Below, piece by piece: positions 51,202 through 63,402 of a stretch of DNA of 64,000 nucleotides (its first letter is position 1; every line of letters starts with the position of its first letter). The DNA is from Paragordius varius. Its lineage: Eukaryota > Nematomorpha. The notes beneath the pieces were generated by a model. The model saw only the letters and a list, made by a program, of their open reading frames with translations, was not told the origin of the DNA and did no database searches. The stretch covers positions 868,001 through 932,000 of the forward strand of contig OZ176055.1 in assembly GCA_964247055.1 (NCBI GenBank). Direction: 5' to 3'. A program made the translations under genes and the position numbers.

Positions 51202-51368
51202 TCATCCACATAAAAAATCTCTCATATACTTCAATCCACTTAGCTTAAATATGCGACTTATTTTTTCCCGCAGTGGTTCAACAGCTGCCTTGAAAATGAA
51301 CTGTCCAAAAACATATCTGAATATATCATAATAATTTGTAACGTGGAATACCATTGCACCTATACTCT
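51202..51368 (-). other. exon-like open frame of unknown identity
   Basis: Behind an AG acceptor (minus strand) 54 codons run to a TGA. The peptide contains MVFHVTNYYDIFRYVFGQFI and KAAVEPLREKISRIFKLSG, and its base composition is richer in G+C than the surroundings. I do not recognise it, and no partner exon was found. It could be a terminal exon, a relic, or chance. Confidence 0.3.
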
Positions 51369-52077
51369 CTTATATTAAAAACCGCAAAAAATGATTATTA
51401 AAACGATTCAAAGTTATAACAATTTTTAAACCATTTGGCACGCCTTTAATTTCTACAAAAAAGAGATGACACCAATGTATTTTAGTAAATTTTAAATCTA
51501 AGAGCGATCTATGATCAAAGACTTAAAAAAAGCAAAATACATAAGAACATATTTGCACAAAAAACATTTTAAATAACAAAGATAAAAATAATATACCGAT
51601 GATATAAAAATATATTTCTGATACTAAATTTATATGAAGTAAATTACCACAAAAGTTGTTATAGCACAATAATAATTTTGATTCATTGATTAAGCAAAAC
51701 AAAAGACCCAATTTTGTGTCCAGTGTATAACAAATGTAATATATGCCATTTTAATATCATATAGATTAGGCACGTTACAAAGTTTAGTTTGCATATTTGG
51801 ATATGAAAAGCATCATAATTAAACGAATCGTAAGTTATATATAATTGGATTTATTTTTTAACATATTTTTCTTTATAACTTTAACTGGCTTTTATAATGA
51901 TAAATATTTTTATAGATATTTTTTCTGCATATGGTTACCATGCATACTTTAACCAGCACACTTATTTTTTTCAAGTTTTGCTGAGCTTTGCATTTATAAG
52001 TCATAATTATTCCACGAGTGTCTGACCATACCATTGTAATCATCTCAATTGTTTTGCATAATTTAAAGCCGGAATAT

Positions 52078-55000
52078 ATGGCTCGTATGTGCAATCATTG
52101 TACTCCTTGTTTTAGCAAATTTTGCATTGGCATTTTATACATTTTGATTCTTTTCATAAGCTGTCTTGACTTTTCCCTTGCTATATTTGATCCCAGTCAT
52201 GTTAAGTATGCGATAAATTGTGGAGGAGACGCCCACACAGATATCTTTGGTGTGAGGTATGAAAGGGACCCACTTAAAACTGGACATGCTCATATAGATA
52301 GTCAAAATATTCGACGAACTCCGAAACACGATATGATTCTTTACCAAAGTGAACGATGGAATGAAAATTCTTTTACGTATAAACTTAATAACATTCAAGA
52401 AGATGGCCAGTATGTGCTGGTCTTAAAATTTAGTGAAGTTTATTTCAAGGCCCCAAATCAAAAGGTATTTTATTATGTGATTATTGCTAATTTAAGTTTT
52501 ATTATTGAAACTTTCACGGATGTGAATTATATATGCCAAATAAAGTTTTAAATATATTAAAATATATCCAAAAATTAAGCACCTAAATAAATAATCAGAT
52601 TATTAATCAATGTATTAGGCTTGACTGTTTATATATAAACTTATAACCATTTGTCTAATCCTTTACCAACTGTTTAAAATCAATTATGTTACTGAAATAA
52701 TTAATTAACGGTATTTAACTAAATTCTTTGTTGGTATTTGGAAAAAACACATAAGAGACTTGGTTTGATCAATTACTTACCAGATGGATTTGCATTCGCA
52801 TATTAATTGAATAATAATTTTGTCCATAAAAAAGCTATCTGCAACGGTTATATATTTTTGCAGTGAAAACCCACACTTTAATTTTTGACCATAATTTTAT
52901 TTACCCACAAATAGATTTTTAACATCAAACTCAATCAAGATGTGATAATCCCAAACCTTGATATTTTTACCCGCTCCGGTTTTTGTCAATCACATGATGA
53001 ATACATTCCCTTCAATATATCCGGTGATAAGGCATATGTTGAAACTGAATTTGGGAAAACCGAAATAGATATTATGGATGGTTTATTCCTTACCCTTGAG
53101 AAAATTGTAATTATTTTTTGGTTTTTTTCTCTTGAATTTAAAATCTATACATTATTTTTCTCTATTGTAGGAACCATATGATAATCCCAAAATCAATGCA
53201 TTTTACATTTACAAAGGATCTCTTGACGGTAATTTCTTTGTTTGAAACGAAATTAGGACTTTTTTAACATTTTCAATCGTTTATTGAATAAGATAAATCA
53301 TGCTAAAACTTGCCATTTTACCATTTTCTGTTTTAATTTGGTGAAATTCGGTAAGTTTTTTTCTAAATCGCTCTAGGTTAAAAGTGTTTTATATTCAAAC
53401 CACAAGCTATATTAATTAATAAAATTCAAATCCGTTTTCCTTATGGTTTACAAATAATTAAAGAATATTGTCTTCTCATTTAGATAGATATATAGATAAA
53501 AAGATCAAAAATAGGTTAAAATAGTTTATAACTATTAAAAACACATTAATCAAAATAATTAGATGTACCTAAGCTCCCACCTATTGAAGAGGATGATCAT
53601 ATGAGCGATCCTTTAGACAGCGATGAGGAATATCGGAAAAGATCCGAATACGAAGACGGAGATGAAGACGAATTTGAAAATTTGGATGTTCCACATAATT
53701 TACATAAAGCAGACGATGAAATAATAACACGTGACCAAAAACAACGAATTGATTTGCTTAAACGGGCAAACGTGTTACGTGACGAGGAAGATGGTGATAA
53801 CTTGAGTTATGAGGTAACAAACATTGTTTTTATAAAATTAATTTTAAATTACAGTTACGAGCTTTATTATAGGCTATATGTGTATTGTAAATGATTAAAT
53901 ATTTAATTACCTGTCAGTATGTAGAATTCTTGTTTTTGTTAATTACCTAGTTTGTTAAACTGTGCATTTTTTCCACAATCTTTACCAATATAACTAATAA
54001 AACGAAAAATCTCATACATGACTACTGACATGTAAATTATATACACATTTAGCCATTTATAATACAGATATGGCCTATAATAGTGCTTGTTACTGTAATG
54101 AAAAAATTATTAATACCATTTGCTACTCCAGATTCACTCTTAAATATTGGAATACGTTTTAGAAATTGTTCTTTAACAGACTCCTTGAAACTTCAACGCT
54201 TTTCACTCTTAATATATTTTTTACCCTTTTTTATTTTTATACTAAAATTTTTTGGTTAGTAAATATACGGGTTAAATGTTTTTTTGTCCGTTTACGGCTT
54301 TTTATCGTTGGCTAATTAAAATATTTTAATATTAGTAAGATAAGGTTTTAAATAAAATAACTGTGCACAACACAAATGTTACAAAAATTGATTTGACTTA
54401 ATTGAATTTGGGTTTAAACTCTAAATATTTCTTTTTCCTTGCTGTCGAAAAGCTGTTTTAATATTTAATATTCGAAGTCGCGGCATTTCACCTAAGCGAA
54501 AAGATTTGATCCTAATCTAACGGATCTAAAAATATTTATAATATTGAAATATTTGATATATTTGTACGAAATTTTTGATTTTCTGATTTTGATAATTAAA
54601 TCTAGTAATTCGAATAATACATGCATCATAAATACTTAAATTCGTTTTAAAAAATTATGCATTGAACAATATCCTAATTTTTACATCTAAGCCCATCATA
54701 ATCATTTTTATAATTAAAATAAATTTTAATTAATATATGGTTTTTATTGTTCTTGTCTCATTTTGAGGGACGTTGTACGCTCAATTAAAACGATTAAAAC
54801 TTTTAAACTAAAACTCAAGAGCTAATTAATATATGCGCTGTTTATTATTAGCAACTAATGAGCGGGCCAGGGTCATTATAAACGGTTTCACTACAATTAC
54901 TAAATCTGTTATAATAACCATTTATTTTTAATTGATTTTTCATTTATACTTTATAAGTAATAAGTAAAAATTGGATTGGTTTATCAAATAATGTATGTGC

Positions 55001-55527
55001 TTTCCACCCTACGGAATTTAAATTACGCTATAAATGTTTATCAATATTTTATTATAAAAAATTAAAAGCAATTTTTTTAACGACTCTACAAGTTAAATAT
55101 AGTATTGTATTATTTGAAATGAAAATATAATAGAACATGTTGGGAAAATCATTAAATTTATCTCCTGTATTTCTAGAAAACTCTTGAAAGTTTTTGCGGT
55201 TTCGGTACTACTATGCTATATGTTTCACTCAAAAATTAAAAGTTGTTTTAGGTTTTTTATTATAATTAAGCTATTAACAATGTAACCCATTAAAATTTAG
55301 TAATTTTAAAATTTATTTATATTTAAAGGCTCCTTATGTTATAAAAATTGCTTTGAAAAGATGGCAATCACTTAATTTTTGACATTTTCTGTAAAAAAAT
55401 ATTTTTTTACCCACAGGAAGAAGATATAAAAAATCCATATGATGAAGACAGTTCAAGCCTTTTGATTCCTGTCGTGATTTGTGTTGCCGCCTTTGTACCC
55501 ATTTTATATCTTTTGTGCAAAATTTAG
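52078..55527 (+). CDS. MLEC: Malectin, ER membrane lectin
   Basis: Five exons: 52078-52464, 52915-53106, 53171-53228, 53563-53813 and 55417-55527; phases agree, 332 aa (human 292). Malectin binds diglucosylated N-glycans in the ER lumen and works with ribophorin I in quality control. A hydrophobic leader spans residues 15-35. The lectin domain follows: YAINCGGDAHTD, DILY-type MILYQSERWNE, YVLVLKFSEVYF, QK joined to IFNIKLN, NLDIFTRSG, HDEYIPF, then EPYDNPKINAFYI. An acidic linker (EEYRKRSEYEDGDEDEFEN) precedes NPYDEDSSSLLIPVV and a single C-terminal helix ending in LLCKI. The frame is also open upstream to an ATG at 52018; 52078 is preferred because it places the leader near the N-terminus. 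The last intron is 1.6 kb with no gene; it has one family B-like end near 54115. Confidence 0.95.
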
Positions 55528-55679
55528 TTTTGCCCTAAGCACAGCTGATAAATTTTATATGGAATATCTAATCAATCCCAAAAACCCTCTAACAAGTCAC
55601 ATATAAATGGACATTGAATATAACATATATGTAATATATCTTTTTCATCAACATTGTAACATACATTCTCATGTTTAGT

Positions 55680-55693
55680 AATAAATTTTTATT
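55680..55693. promoter_or_regulatory. shared bidirectional poly(A) signal candidate
   Basis: AATAAATTTTTATT reads AATAAA on both strands and lies between the convergent malectin and nanos stops (153 and 155 nt away). Chance is plausible in such AT-rich sequence. Confidence 0.35.
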
Positions 55694-55847
55694 TTTTACT
55701 CATTAAGTGTAATATAATCATAATTTATTTTTTTTGGTGGTGTATATATTGTAAATAAAAAAATAATATTTTCATCAAATATAGTTCCCAAAGTGGGACA
55801 TCAAAAAAATTTGTGATCAATAAATTTTTCGTGACTTCCCAAAATTC

Positions 55848-56516
55848 TTAGCCTTGCATGGAATTTATAATGGCTAGTTGCCTAGCGGCCCTTTTTCTTT
55901 TTGGACAATATGTTATTGTATGAGCCGAATCGCCACTAGCATTACAAATAGGACAAGTATATTTGCGTAAAATTGGACACAAAATGTTTCCTTGTTGACT
56001 TTTTAGCCGATGCGTATTATACCAAGCTTCAGGTTCCCCGTTGTTTTTACAAAAAATGCAGTATAAACTTTTAAGTCCATTATTTTGGGGTTGAAAGCCA
56101 TCATCAGTAGTTGTTATGTTGTTAACATGATTTTTTTTATCGATGCCTTGAAAATACTGATGATGACTTATTTGACTATTATTATTATTATAAGAACTCT
56201 TCGTCGTTACTTTATCAAGGTTCGGTTTTTCCAATTGTTTGACGTAGCAATGCGGCACGTTTGAATCAAAAGAAAATTGTTCATTCACATTATAGCCTCC
56301 GTTGCTACTTATACTACTCGTAGATTGAGACCGATTATCTGAAAACGAATCATGTTTTTCGAAATCCGCTTGGCACAATCGCGTTTGGTCAAAATTGTTC
56401 AATACTTTCAGAACTAAAAGTTAATCTATATAATATATACTGTTTAAGTAATTTTCCAGGTTTTGTATATTGGACTGACTAAATTGATACGAATCTTGTT
56501 GAATTTGTGTCCCCAT
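55848..56516 (-). CDS. nanos: Nanos, CCHC zinc-finger translational repressor
   Basis: Two exons, minus strand, 56441-56516 and 55848-56413, give 213 aa. The intron is just 27 nt and contains an in-frame TAG, so splicing is needed to join the parts. Nanos acts with Pumilio to repress mRNAs in germ or stem cells. The C-terminus carries both fingers with exact spacing: C144-x2-C147-x12-H160-x10-C171 (YCIFCKNNGEPEAWYNTH..) and C179-x2-C182-x7-H190-x4-C195 (CPICNASGDSAHTITYC). The N-terminal part is Gln/Asn/Ser-rich and not conserved. If the first exon is wrong, the finger exon still stands alone. It converges with malectin, 320 bp apart. Confidence 0.93.
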
Positions 56517-57320
56517 GTCTGTGTAAAAAAGCATTAACCAAAATAAGTTTTACCTAGCCTAGACTTTTCGTTCCACAGGTGTCTCAAATCATGTCCCTCA
56601 TTATTGATTGGGGTTTTATTGAACAAATACGACATTGATTCGAAAGGTGAAAATATGGTAAAACTCCAAAAAATCCGTTAAAAATAATGTGCAAAACGTA
56701 TCAGACGATAATTTGATTTGATGTTGGAATTAATCGTTTGGCGTACTTTATTTTTCCAATTTCGCTGTTTTTTCTCATATATGAACTTTGACTTGCCCAT
56801 TTTTTTATTTTTTTCTCCTTAACGGAAAAAAATCGAATGAAAACTTTTGTAAAAAGTTGTTTTAGAATTACATAATAATTTTGGATTAACTAATTATAAA
56901 TGAGTGATTAATAGACTCGAATTCTCCTTGTTTATGTCTTTCTTTTTTTTCTTTTGTTAATATTAGCCCCTTCAAAATTATACAATAAAAAACAAATCTA
57001 ATTAACTTTTTTTTAATAAACTAAATAATCAAAAAAAATAAATTATATAATATAATGAATGCCCTACAATTATAGGTTTTTTTACAAAAAAATAAGTAAT
57101 TTTAAACAATGTAAAATTAAATTTTAAGAACTTTGCGTCAACAATGTTTTATTTCTAATTTTACAACGGCTAATTTTATGAAAATGTAATAAAAATGGAT
57201 GATATTTATAAAGAGACTTGTGGTTTTAAAATATGTTTTTGTAATTAAATAGATGATTTATAATTTGGGGTATTTACTCAAATATCTATTTTACTGCTAT
57301 TATAATAAACAGTGTGAATA

Positions 57321-57490
57321 AGTTATACATTGAGAGAAAGTTATTATTTATTGCCAAATAGTAAATACAACAAAGGGCAGTATTATTGGTTTATAGTTAT
57401 TTTGTCACTTTTTACAATTATTAGTCAATAATAATGTCCTTTGTTGCAATTACTATTTGGAAATAATTAATAACTTTCTAACATTGTATA
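57321..57490. repeat. MITE family F, clear copy
   Basis: Left arm AGTTATACATTGAGAGAAAG + TTATTATTTATTGCCAAATA; right arm TATTTGGAAATAATTAATAA + CTTTCTAACATTGTATACT. About 75-bp arms around a short centre with AACAAAGG / CCTTTGTTG. Confidence 0.8.
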
Positions 57491-58397
57491 CTAACTCATA
57501 TTGTAATTAATGTAATAGTTTTTATTTTAAAATTTCGAATGAATTCAAAATTTATGTGCTTTATTTTGCATGTAAAAGCAGTGTTATTCTTGTCATTGTT
57601 CAAATTAACAGTTCATTTTAAAAAAAATTTTTTAGAGTTCAATTACATAGTCTATTTCGATATTCAGTATTATATGAGTGCTGGAAAGAACATTAAAATA
57701 TGAATTCGGCTTGGAGTTGGTTTCACCAAATCAAGAAAATGTTACTAACTTTTTAAACAGATAGTAAGTTTTTATTAATAAAGGTCTCTCAAATTCCTGG
57801 AACATTTTTTTTAATCTTTTTTTAATCGGGATATTTTATACTTCTATGCCTATAATAAAATGAGCCTTTTAGTTTAACTTTCAATTATACGTTAAAAATA
57901 TATATAAGAATAAATTAATAGCATTAACTACTGTTTAATTTAAATTTAGTAACTGCCAATGTAAATATCATAAGATGTGCTAAATATTTTGATTAGGCTG
58001 ATATATATTCTTAGATCCATCACATGGAAAAAATTGTATATGATTGATATTGTAGTTATATTATCATTCAAATATGTAACAAAATCTTCTATCATGTTAG
58101 AGTTATTTCAGTACTTTTATTAAATATATATGCCTAGTGGAATAAATGAATATTGCATTATACAAACATTTTTCTGCGAAACTAACCGAATCAATCAATG
58201 AAATGAAAAACGAATATCTACAAATTTTAAGGATGGCATTTATTTGTTTTTATATGACATAAAGTCAAAATAAATTTTTTTAAATAAAATATTCCTGGAT
58301 ATTATTTTAAATTAAATCTAGACTTATGCATGATTAACTTATATAACATTGAGCTGCACTTGTACCTTATTTTACCATTCAACTTTTTTAACATTAA

Positions 58398-58556
58398 ATG
58401 GCTTTTTTGCTTAAACTGATGTTGTGTTCGCTTGAAGGTGCTTTTCACAGAAAAATGAAATATGATCAAGCAAAGAATGCCAATAATCCAGCTTTGGAAA
58501 TTCTTATCGCTCATATGTGGGTTATCAATACGAATATTTGCCCAAGGATTTTATAA
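58398..58556 (+). other. short coding-like stretch open on both strands
   Basis: On + an ATG opens 52 codons starting MAFLLKLMLCSLEGAF and continuing NANNPALEILIAHMW. On - the same DNA reads MSDKNFQSWIIGILCLIIFH and continues to 58302 (70 codons). The segment is richer in G+C than its surroundings. I recognise neither product. A family A MITE begins 33 bp to the right. It may be a small gene, an exon or a relic. Confidence 0.25.
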
Positions 58557-58589
58557 TTATTTAATCGTATGTCAAATAAAAAAAATACT

Positions 58590-58874
58590 TACAGTAAAAA
58601 TTAATATTATGCGGACAAATGTAAATATCAACACAAATATTTTTTCTAAAAGACAACCATACTTTTTGAATTTTTTATAAATAACTTATTGTTTTAAACT
58701 CCAAAGTATAGAATAGAAATATTAACTGGTATCACAATCAATTATGTATTTTTCGATTGTAAATAGGTAGCTTATATGAACATTAAGGTTTTTAAAAGTA
58801 TGGTTGTCTGTGCGAAAAAAATATTTCTCTTTATATTTTTACGTTTTGTCTGTATAATTTAAATTTTTACTCTA
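58590..58874. repeat. MITE family A copy
   Basis: TTACAGTAAAAATTAATATT + ATGCGGACAAATG at the left; ACGTTTTGTCTGTATAATTT + AAATTTTTACTC at the right; internal AGACAACCATACTTTTTGAA and its inverse. Confidence 0.85.
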
Positions 58875-59454
58875 TCATTAATTTATTATAACACAAATTT
58901 ATTTTAATATACTCTTTAAATTTTGCCTAAAGGCTCTAAAATGCACATGTATTTGGATGAATATTATCGGCATCCAATTGTTAAAATATTTTTTACACGA
59001 ATAGAAACCTCCTCAAATGATATGATGTTAAAATAATACCATATGCATTTGGTTTATTCATAAAGCAAAAATATAGGTACTAATTTTACCATATTTACAA
59101 AAATTAATGATAAGCAAGCACCAAACGTTTTTAACTAATAATACAAACTTCTTAAACCCTATCCCTATGTTATAATAATTGTTTATCAGAAATTTAATAT
59201 TTTATACTTTAAATTTAAATATCTAAAAAAATATGTCAATATGAATTCAGGGAAAACAAATCCTTTGGCCTCTTATAAGTCTATCCCCAATCGGAAATGA
59301 AATGTTATTAACTTGCAGCCATTTTTTATTTTTTTAATAAACTTGTAAACATTTCAAAATTATAAATTTAAATAATTTTTATAGGCAAGGGAATGTTGTT
59401 TGTCAATAGATATCGTATTTCTCAAAAAAATATTCTTATGAAATATATGGTTGG

Positions 59455-60175
59455 TTAATACCAAGTCATAAAAGACTTTTTGGATATAAATTTCACTATT
59501 TCTTTCCACTTTCTTCTATCTTTTACCTCTACATTGATATCGTTCAGTGTCATTTTGGTCTGTTCTTTTATCGTATCCAACCACCTCATCGGTGGTAGGC
59601 CTCGTTTCCTTTGTTCTTCTACCTTCCCAAACATTTTATCTACCAGAGAATTATTTCGCATGACATGACCAAAATATGTTTTCTTTCTTTTAGAATTAGA
59701 TGTTTGTTGTAGGCTTTACTTCTGTAGTTACCATTCTTAATTTTATCCTCCCAGTGTATCCTAGCATCCTACGCCAGCAACTCCTTTCTAAAGCCATGAG
59801 CCTTTCTTTATCCATTTTTCTAAGAGTCTAGCTCTCACATCCATATGTGGTGACCGGAGAACGAAACGGTATTCTTTTTTTGGTTTCAACTCTATGCTTT
59901 TGTTTTTTCAAATCTTTATTAGTGTGGTCATCGCTTCTTTACCCAATCCTATTCTCTTTCTGATGTCAGGAGTTGAAGAGCCAACCTCGGAAATTATAGC
60001 GCCCAAAAACGTTAATTGTTTAACTATTTCTATTTCCACTCCCTCTATAATAATTGTAGGCTTTTCTCCAGTACATAATATTTTGGTTTTGTTAGGGTTA
60101 AGCATAAGCTCAAACTTTAATTAATTTCTTAAAATCATTTACACTTTCAGCTATAAGAGTGGTATCGTCTGCCCT
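59455..60175 (-). mobile_element. LINE (non-LTR retrotransposon) 3' remnant
   Basis: On the minus strand, 59908-60105 encodes the end of a reverse transcriptase palm/thumb region (NPNKTKILCTGEK, QLTFLGAIISEVGSS, DIRKRIGLGKEAM). Next come weak matches to an ALE-RRMLGYTWED type segment in changing frames (about 59700-59850). Then 59455-59661 gives the conserved tail (RGLPPMRWLDTI, NDINVEVKDRRKWKEIV). The order is that of endonuclease/RT LINE polyproteins. The copy is 5'-truncated and frame-broken, so it is dead. The clade (RTE, jockey or CR1-like) cannot be set from this piece. A long TA run follows at its 5' side. Confidence 0.85.
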
Positions 60176-60210
60176 TTAATTATTGATTGTTCTCACTCCT
60201 ATTTTTAATA

Positions 60211-60214
<4 letters not shown>

Positions 60215-60254
<40 letters not shown>
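60215..60254. repeat. (TA)n microsatellite
   Basis: Twenty TA units bordering the truncated end of the LINE remnant. Confidence 0.95.
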
Positions 60255-60257
<3 letters not shown>

Positions 60258-60464
60258 TGCAAGTATCAGGATTGTGCTTTTTCTTTGGTGCTTACGAGTG
60301 AGATAAGAAGTGTATTTTGTGGTAACTGGTCCATTTCGAAAAGTCGCAAGACTAGTTGAAATGAGCAAACTTAATCACTTAAAATTTTAATTTAAATGTA
60401 AATATCCAGTTTTTTAATTGATGTTGCGGATCTCCGTATTTTTAGTTTTAAAAACCTTATCCGT

Positions 60465-61041
60465 TTAACACTTCGATTCAAATTGGTTATCTAAATACCC
60501 CAGACTTAATTAAAATTAATATTTTTAAAAAAATACTGAAGGAAACGTTGCCAAAATTTATGCTCCTATCCTAATGTATATTATATAAATATGCCAAAAT
60601 ATCTTGATAAAATTTTGTTTTGAAAAAAAAAGCTCCATCTTAAACTACTTCGACGCCATTTTTATTATACAAAATTTTTGCAAAATATCGTCTTCATTTA
60701 ATTTTAAGGGTAACTAAATCTTATTTTTATATAAATTACATCTAATGATAGAAATAAAAAAAGGCGTTTATTTTGTATTATTTTTTAATTTTATAATTTG
60801 ACATATGTCACGTTGACGAAATTTTTCACCTTTCGGTTTTAGCTTAAAATAAGTAATATCAAGTATTTTTGAATAAAATTTTATATATATTTAAGTTTAT
60901 TAATGTTATATAATTGCAAAATTTTGTTATGGTTTCGATTCCTTCCATACTTTTTAAAGTATTTGATTTTAAACAGGCCTGGGGTGAACTACCCCAATTT
61001 GAATCGAAACTAAAAAAGGTGTGTTGTATCCAAGTGTTAAA
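60465..61041 (+). repeat. MITE family C copy
   Basis: TTTAACACTTCGATTCAAAT at the left, CCAATTTGAATCGAAACTAA and GTGTTGTATCCAAGTGTTAA at the right. It shares the TTTTTCACCTTTCGG and AATATCAAGTATTTTTGAAT core. Confidence 0.85.
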
Positions 61042-61099
61042 AAGGGTCCGAAAATTTGAGACCATCAGGGGGCACATCTAATAAAGTATTATAAATTTA

Positions 61100-62110
61100 A
61101 TGTTTTGGTTATACACTGCGTTAAAAATTGGAAGCTATAAAATATAAGATGTTGAAAGGACATAAAGATGTATCAGGATTATCATGATGCTTTTGATAAT
61201 GACAATTACGAATAACATAAAAAAGATTCACTTTTGTGTTATGTGCTCCATATCAGAAAATGGTAAAATATAAAAGCATTTTTTCAAATAAAATATTTTT
61301 ATTAAAAGCTCAATTATTTACTCTAAAAAATTTTATCATAAACCTAAATAATACTTTATAGATGTGGGCTTTGAAAGCAAATTTTAGGCTCTTTTAAAAT
61401 GTAGTCTTTTTAAAACGCTAATATGGCGTGGCTCGAGAAAAATATTATGCTAAATTTTGATATCAACGAAAATATTTTTTATTACTGCAGATTTTTTCAG
61501 CTAATTTTCAGCAAAATGTTGAAGCGTACTTCATACTATTTAGAGGCATGATGAAAACGGGAAAATGGTTTATAATACTATAAAATTAATAAAAAAAACC
61601 AATCATTTTTTAGATAAGGTTGAAGACGAGCAAATATTTTAATTAGTTAGGATATAGAAATGCTTCTCGAAATAAATAAATCTTTTAGAAAAAAAGCGTT
61701 TTTATATCTTTTCTATAATGCCTCAAACTATAAAAAACGCTTCAACAATATTTTGCTAAAAAATATCTTTTTAAAAAGTAGTCATTTTTAAATAAATATT
61801 TATATTTGATATCAAGATAGCATATGGGACTTTCGAAAATTTTTAAAACACCTTTATTTAGTTTATGATATTGCATTATTTGGCATAAAGCATTTAGCTT
61901 TCATCAAAAAAAATTATTAAAAAATGTGCGCAATATTTGCCATAGCCATTTTGTGATAGCACTTGTTACAAAAGTGTAAATAATTTTCTTATATCACTCT
62001 AAGGGCCAAAACCGCTATTATAATCTTAAAAAATTTCCATATTATAATATATATATTTCAACAGGTTATTCATGTGGACCGATGTATATAAGATGAAATC
62101 GATTTACATT
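61100..62110. repeat. family D element, fullest copy (~1 kb)
   Basis: The left end TTATACACTGCGTTAAAAAT with TGTATCAGGATTATCATGAT is the inverse of family D right ends elsewhere (GATAATACTGATACATTTTT.. GGACGCAGTGTA). This copy's own right end is eroded to GTGGACCGATGTATATAA. The interior has short inverted GCGTTTT / TTCAACA blocks and no reading frame. It begins about 60 bp after a family C copy. Confidence 0.6.
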
Positions 62111-62225
62111 ATATATTTTTTTTAAAAAAAATTAGTTATATATACCTCGGGTGTTATTTTGAAAAATTTAAAATTTTTTACATGTGTTTCAATTAAGCAT
62201 TAAACTATAAATATATATTGCTAAT

Positions 62226-62758
62226 ATGTCTCTAGACAAAAATAACTTTGAACAATCCGATATTCCCAAAAACATCACAACTAACCATGATATTCCACAA
62301 CCAGAACCACCTGGAGCCGTTTCAACTTCGTCCGAATCTAATGGTTTTGAAATACCAAACAAGAATATTAACCCTCCAATTCCTATGAATTCATTTAAAT
62401 TTACACCAGTGCCAATTATACCCGTTGTCATTTTTGAAATTATCATATTTGTAAGAGAAATTTGTTTTTTATTTTACTCACAATTTTTTTAAATTTAATA
62501 TTTGTTTGTTTTTTTCTGCATAGTTAGTTTTGATTGCGGCTTCATTTACGATAGAATCTTGGTGCATACGAGAAAAAGAATGCATTATATCGCCTTATAA
62601 CATTGTTCAACTTATTCACTTGGCCGTTTGGCTTACGTGCTGTTTTATCGATAGATTCCTGCATGCTGCTCATTACAAAAATAAAATGCAAGGACACCTT
62701 AATTTTTATTACACAACTCGATGGATTCGAAGATCGACTTTCTACGTTTTATCATTTG
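62226..62758 (+). CDS. TMEM192: TMEM192-like lysosomal membrane protein, 5' part
   Basis: Two exons, 62226-62450 and 62524-62758 (phases 0 and 1), give the first 153 residues; later exons were not found and probably lie beyond the window. The N-terminus is a polar cytosolic tail (PQPEPPG). Then come FKFTPVPIIPVVIF (human FHPLPTVIIV), a first membrane span crossing the exon junction, NIVQLIHLAVWL and FLHAAHYKNKMQGHLNFYY. Next, TTRWIRRSTFYVLSFG matches the human stretch from RSTRHLKR to SSG. TMEM192 is a dimeric lysosomal/late-endosomal protein. The intron after 62758 carries a T13G13 run and a family C MITE. Confidence 0.8.
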
Positions 62759-62776
62759 GTACAATTTATCTTTATG

Positions 62777-62802
62777 TTTTTTTTTTTTTGGGGGGGGGGG
62801 GG
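62777..62802. repeat. T13/G13 homopolymer pair
   Basis: A run of T directly followed by 13 G, 10 bp left of a family C MITE. It is the only G-run of this kind in the window. Confidence 0.9.
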
Positions 62803-62812
62803 CTGTGAACGC

Positions 62813-63402
62813 TTTTTAACACTTCGATCTAAATAGGGGTATATAAATACCCCAGACTAAATTTGATTTAAAGTTTTTAAAAAACAACTAAATGAAACGG
62901 TGCCAATTTAAATTTATGCTTCTATCCAAATAAAAATTATAGAATATGACAAAATATCTAAAATTTTGGTTATGAAAAAAAGTTCCATGTCAAACTGCTA
63001 TGACGCCATTTTATTTTAAAAATTTTTGCAAAATATTGTCCTTATTTAATTTTAAAGGTCAAATTAAAGCTAATATTTTATTTAAATTACATCTAACATT
63101 GATAGAAATAGAAAAAGCCGTTTATTTTGTATTATTTTTCAATTTTACCAGTGCACACATGTCACAGTGACCAAATTTTTACCTTTCGATTTTTGCTTAA
63201 AATAAGTAATATCAAGAATTTTGAATAATTTTTTTATATATTTCGGTTTATTAATGTTATATAAGTGCAAAATTTTGCAATGGTATCGATTCCTTCCACA
63301 TTTTTTCAAGAATTTAATTATAAACAGGCCTGGGGTATTTAACTACCCCAATTTGAGAAAGACTAAAATGAATGTGTTGTATGCAATAAAATTAACCAGC
63401 CA
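62813..63402 (+). repeat. MITE family C copy in a TMEM192 intron
   Basis: TTTTTAACACTTCGATCTAA at the left; AACAGGCCTGGGGTATTTAA and GTGTTGTATGCAA at the right. It shares the TTGATAGAAATAGAAAAAGC and TTTTTACCTTTCG core blocks. Confidence 0.8.

Larger units (their letters stand above)
49198..52077. other. intergenic between the divergent protease homologue and malectin
   Basis: No firm gene. Contents: TA-rich runs (49592-49646), a family F partial copy, a family G inverted repeat, a family D segment and one minus-strand exon-like frame (51202-51368). The promoters of the two flanking genes should lie at its ends. Confidence 0.55.
56517..62225. other. intergenic between nanos and TMEM192
   Basis: 5.7 kb without a confirmed gene. 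It holds MITEs of families A, C, D and F, a LINE remnant (59455-60175), a TA microsatellite and an ambiguous short coding-like stretch at 58398-58556. The nanos promoter should lie just right of 56516. Confidence 0.6.
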
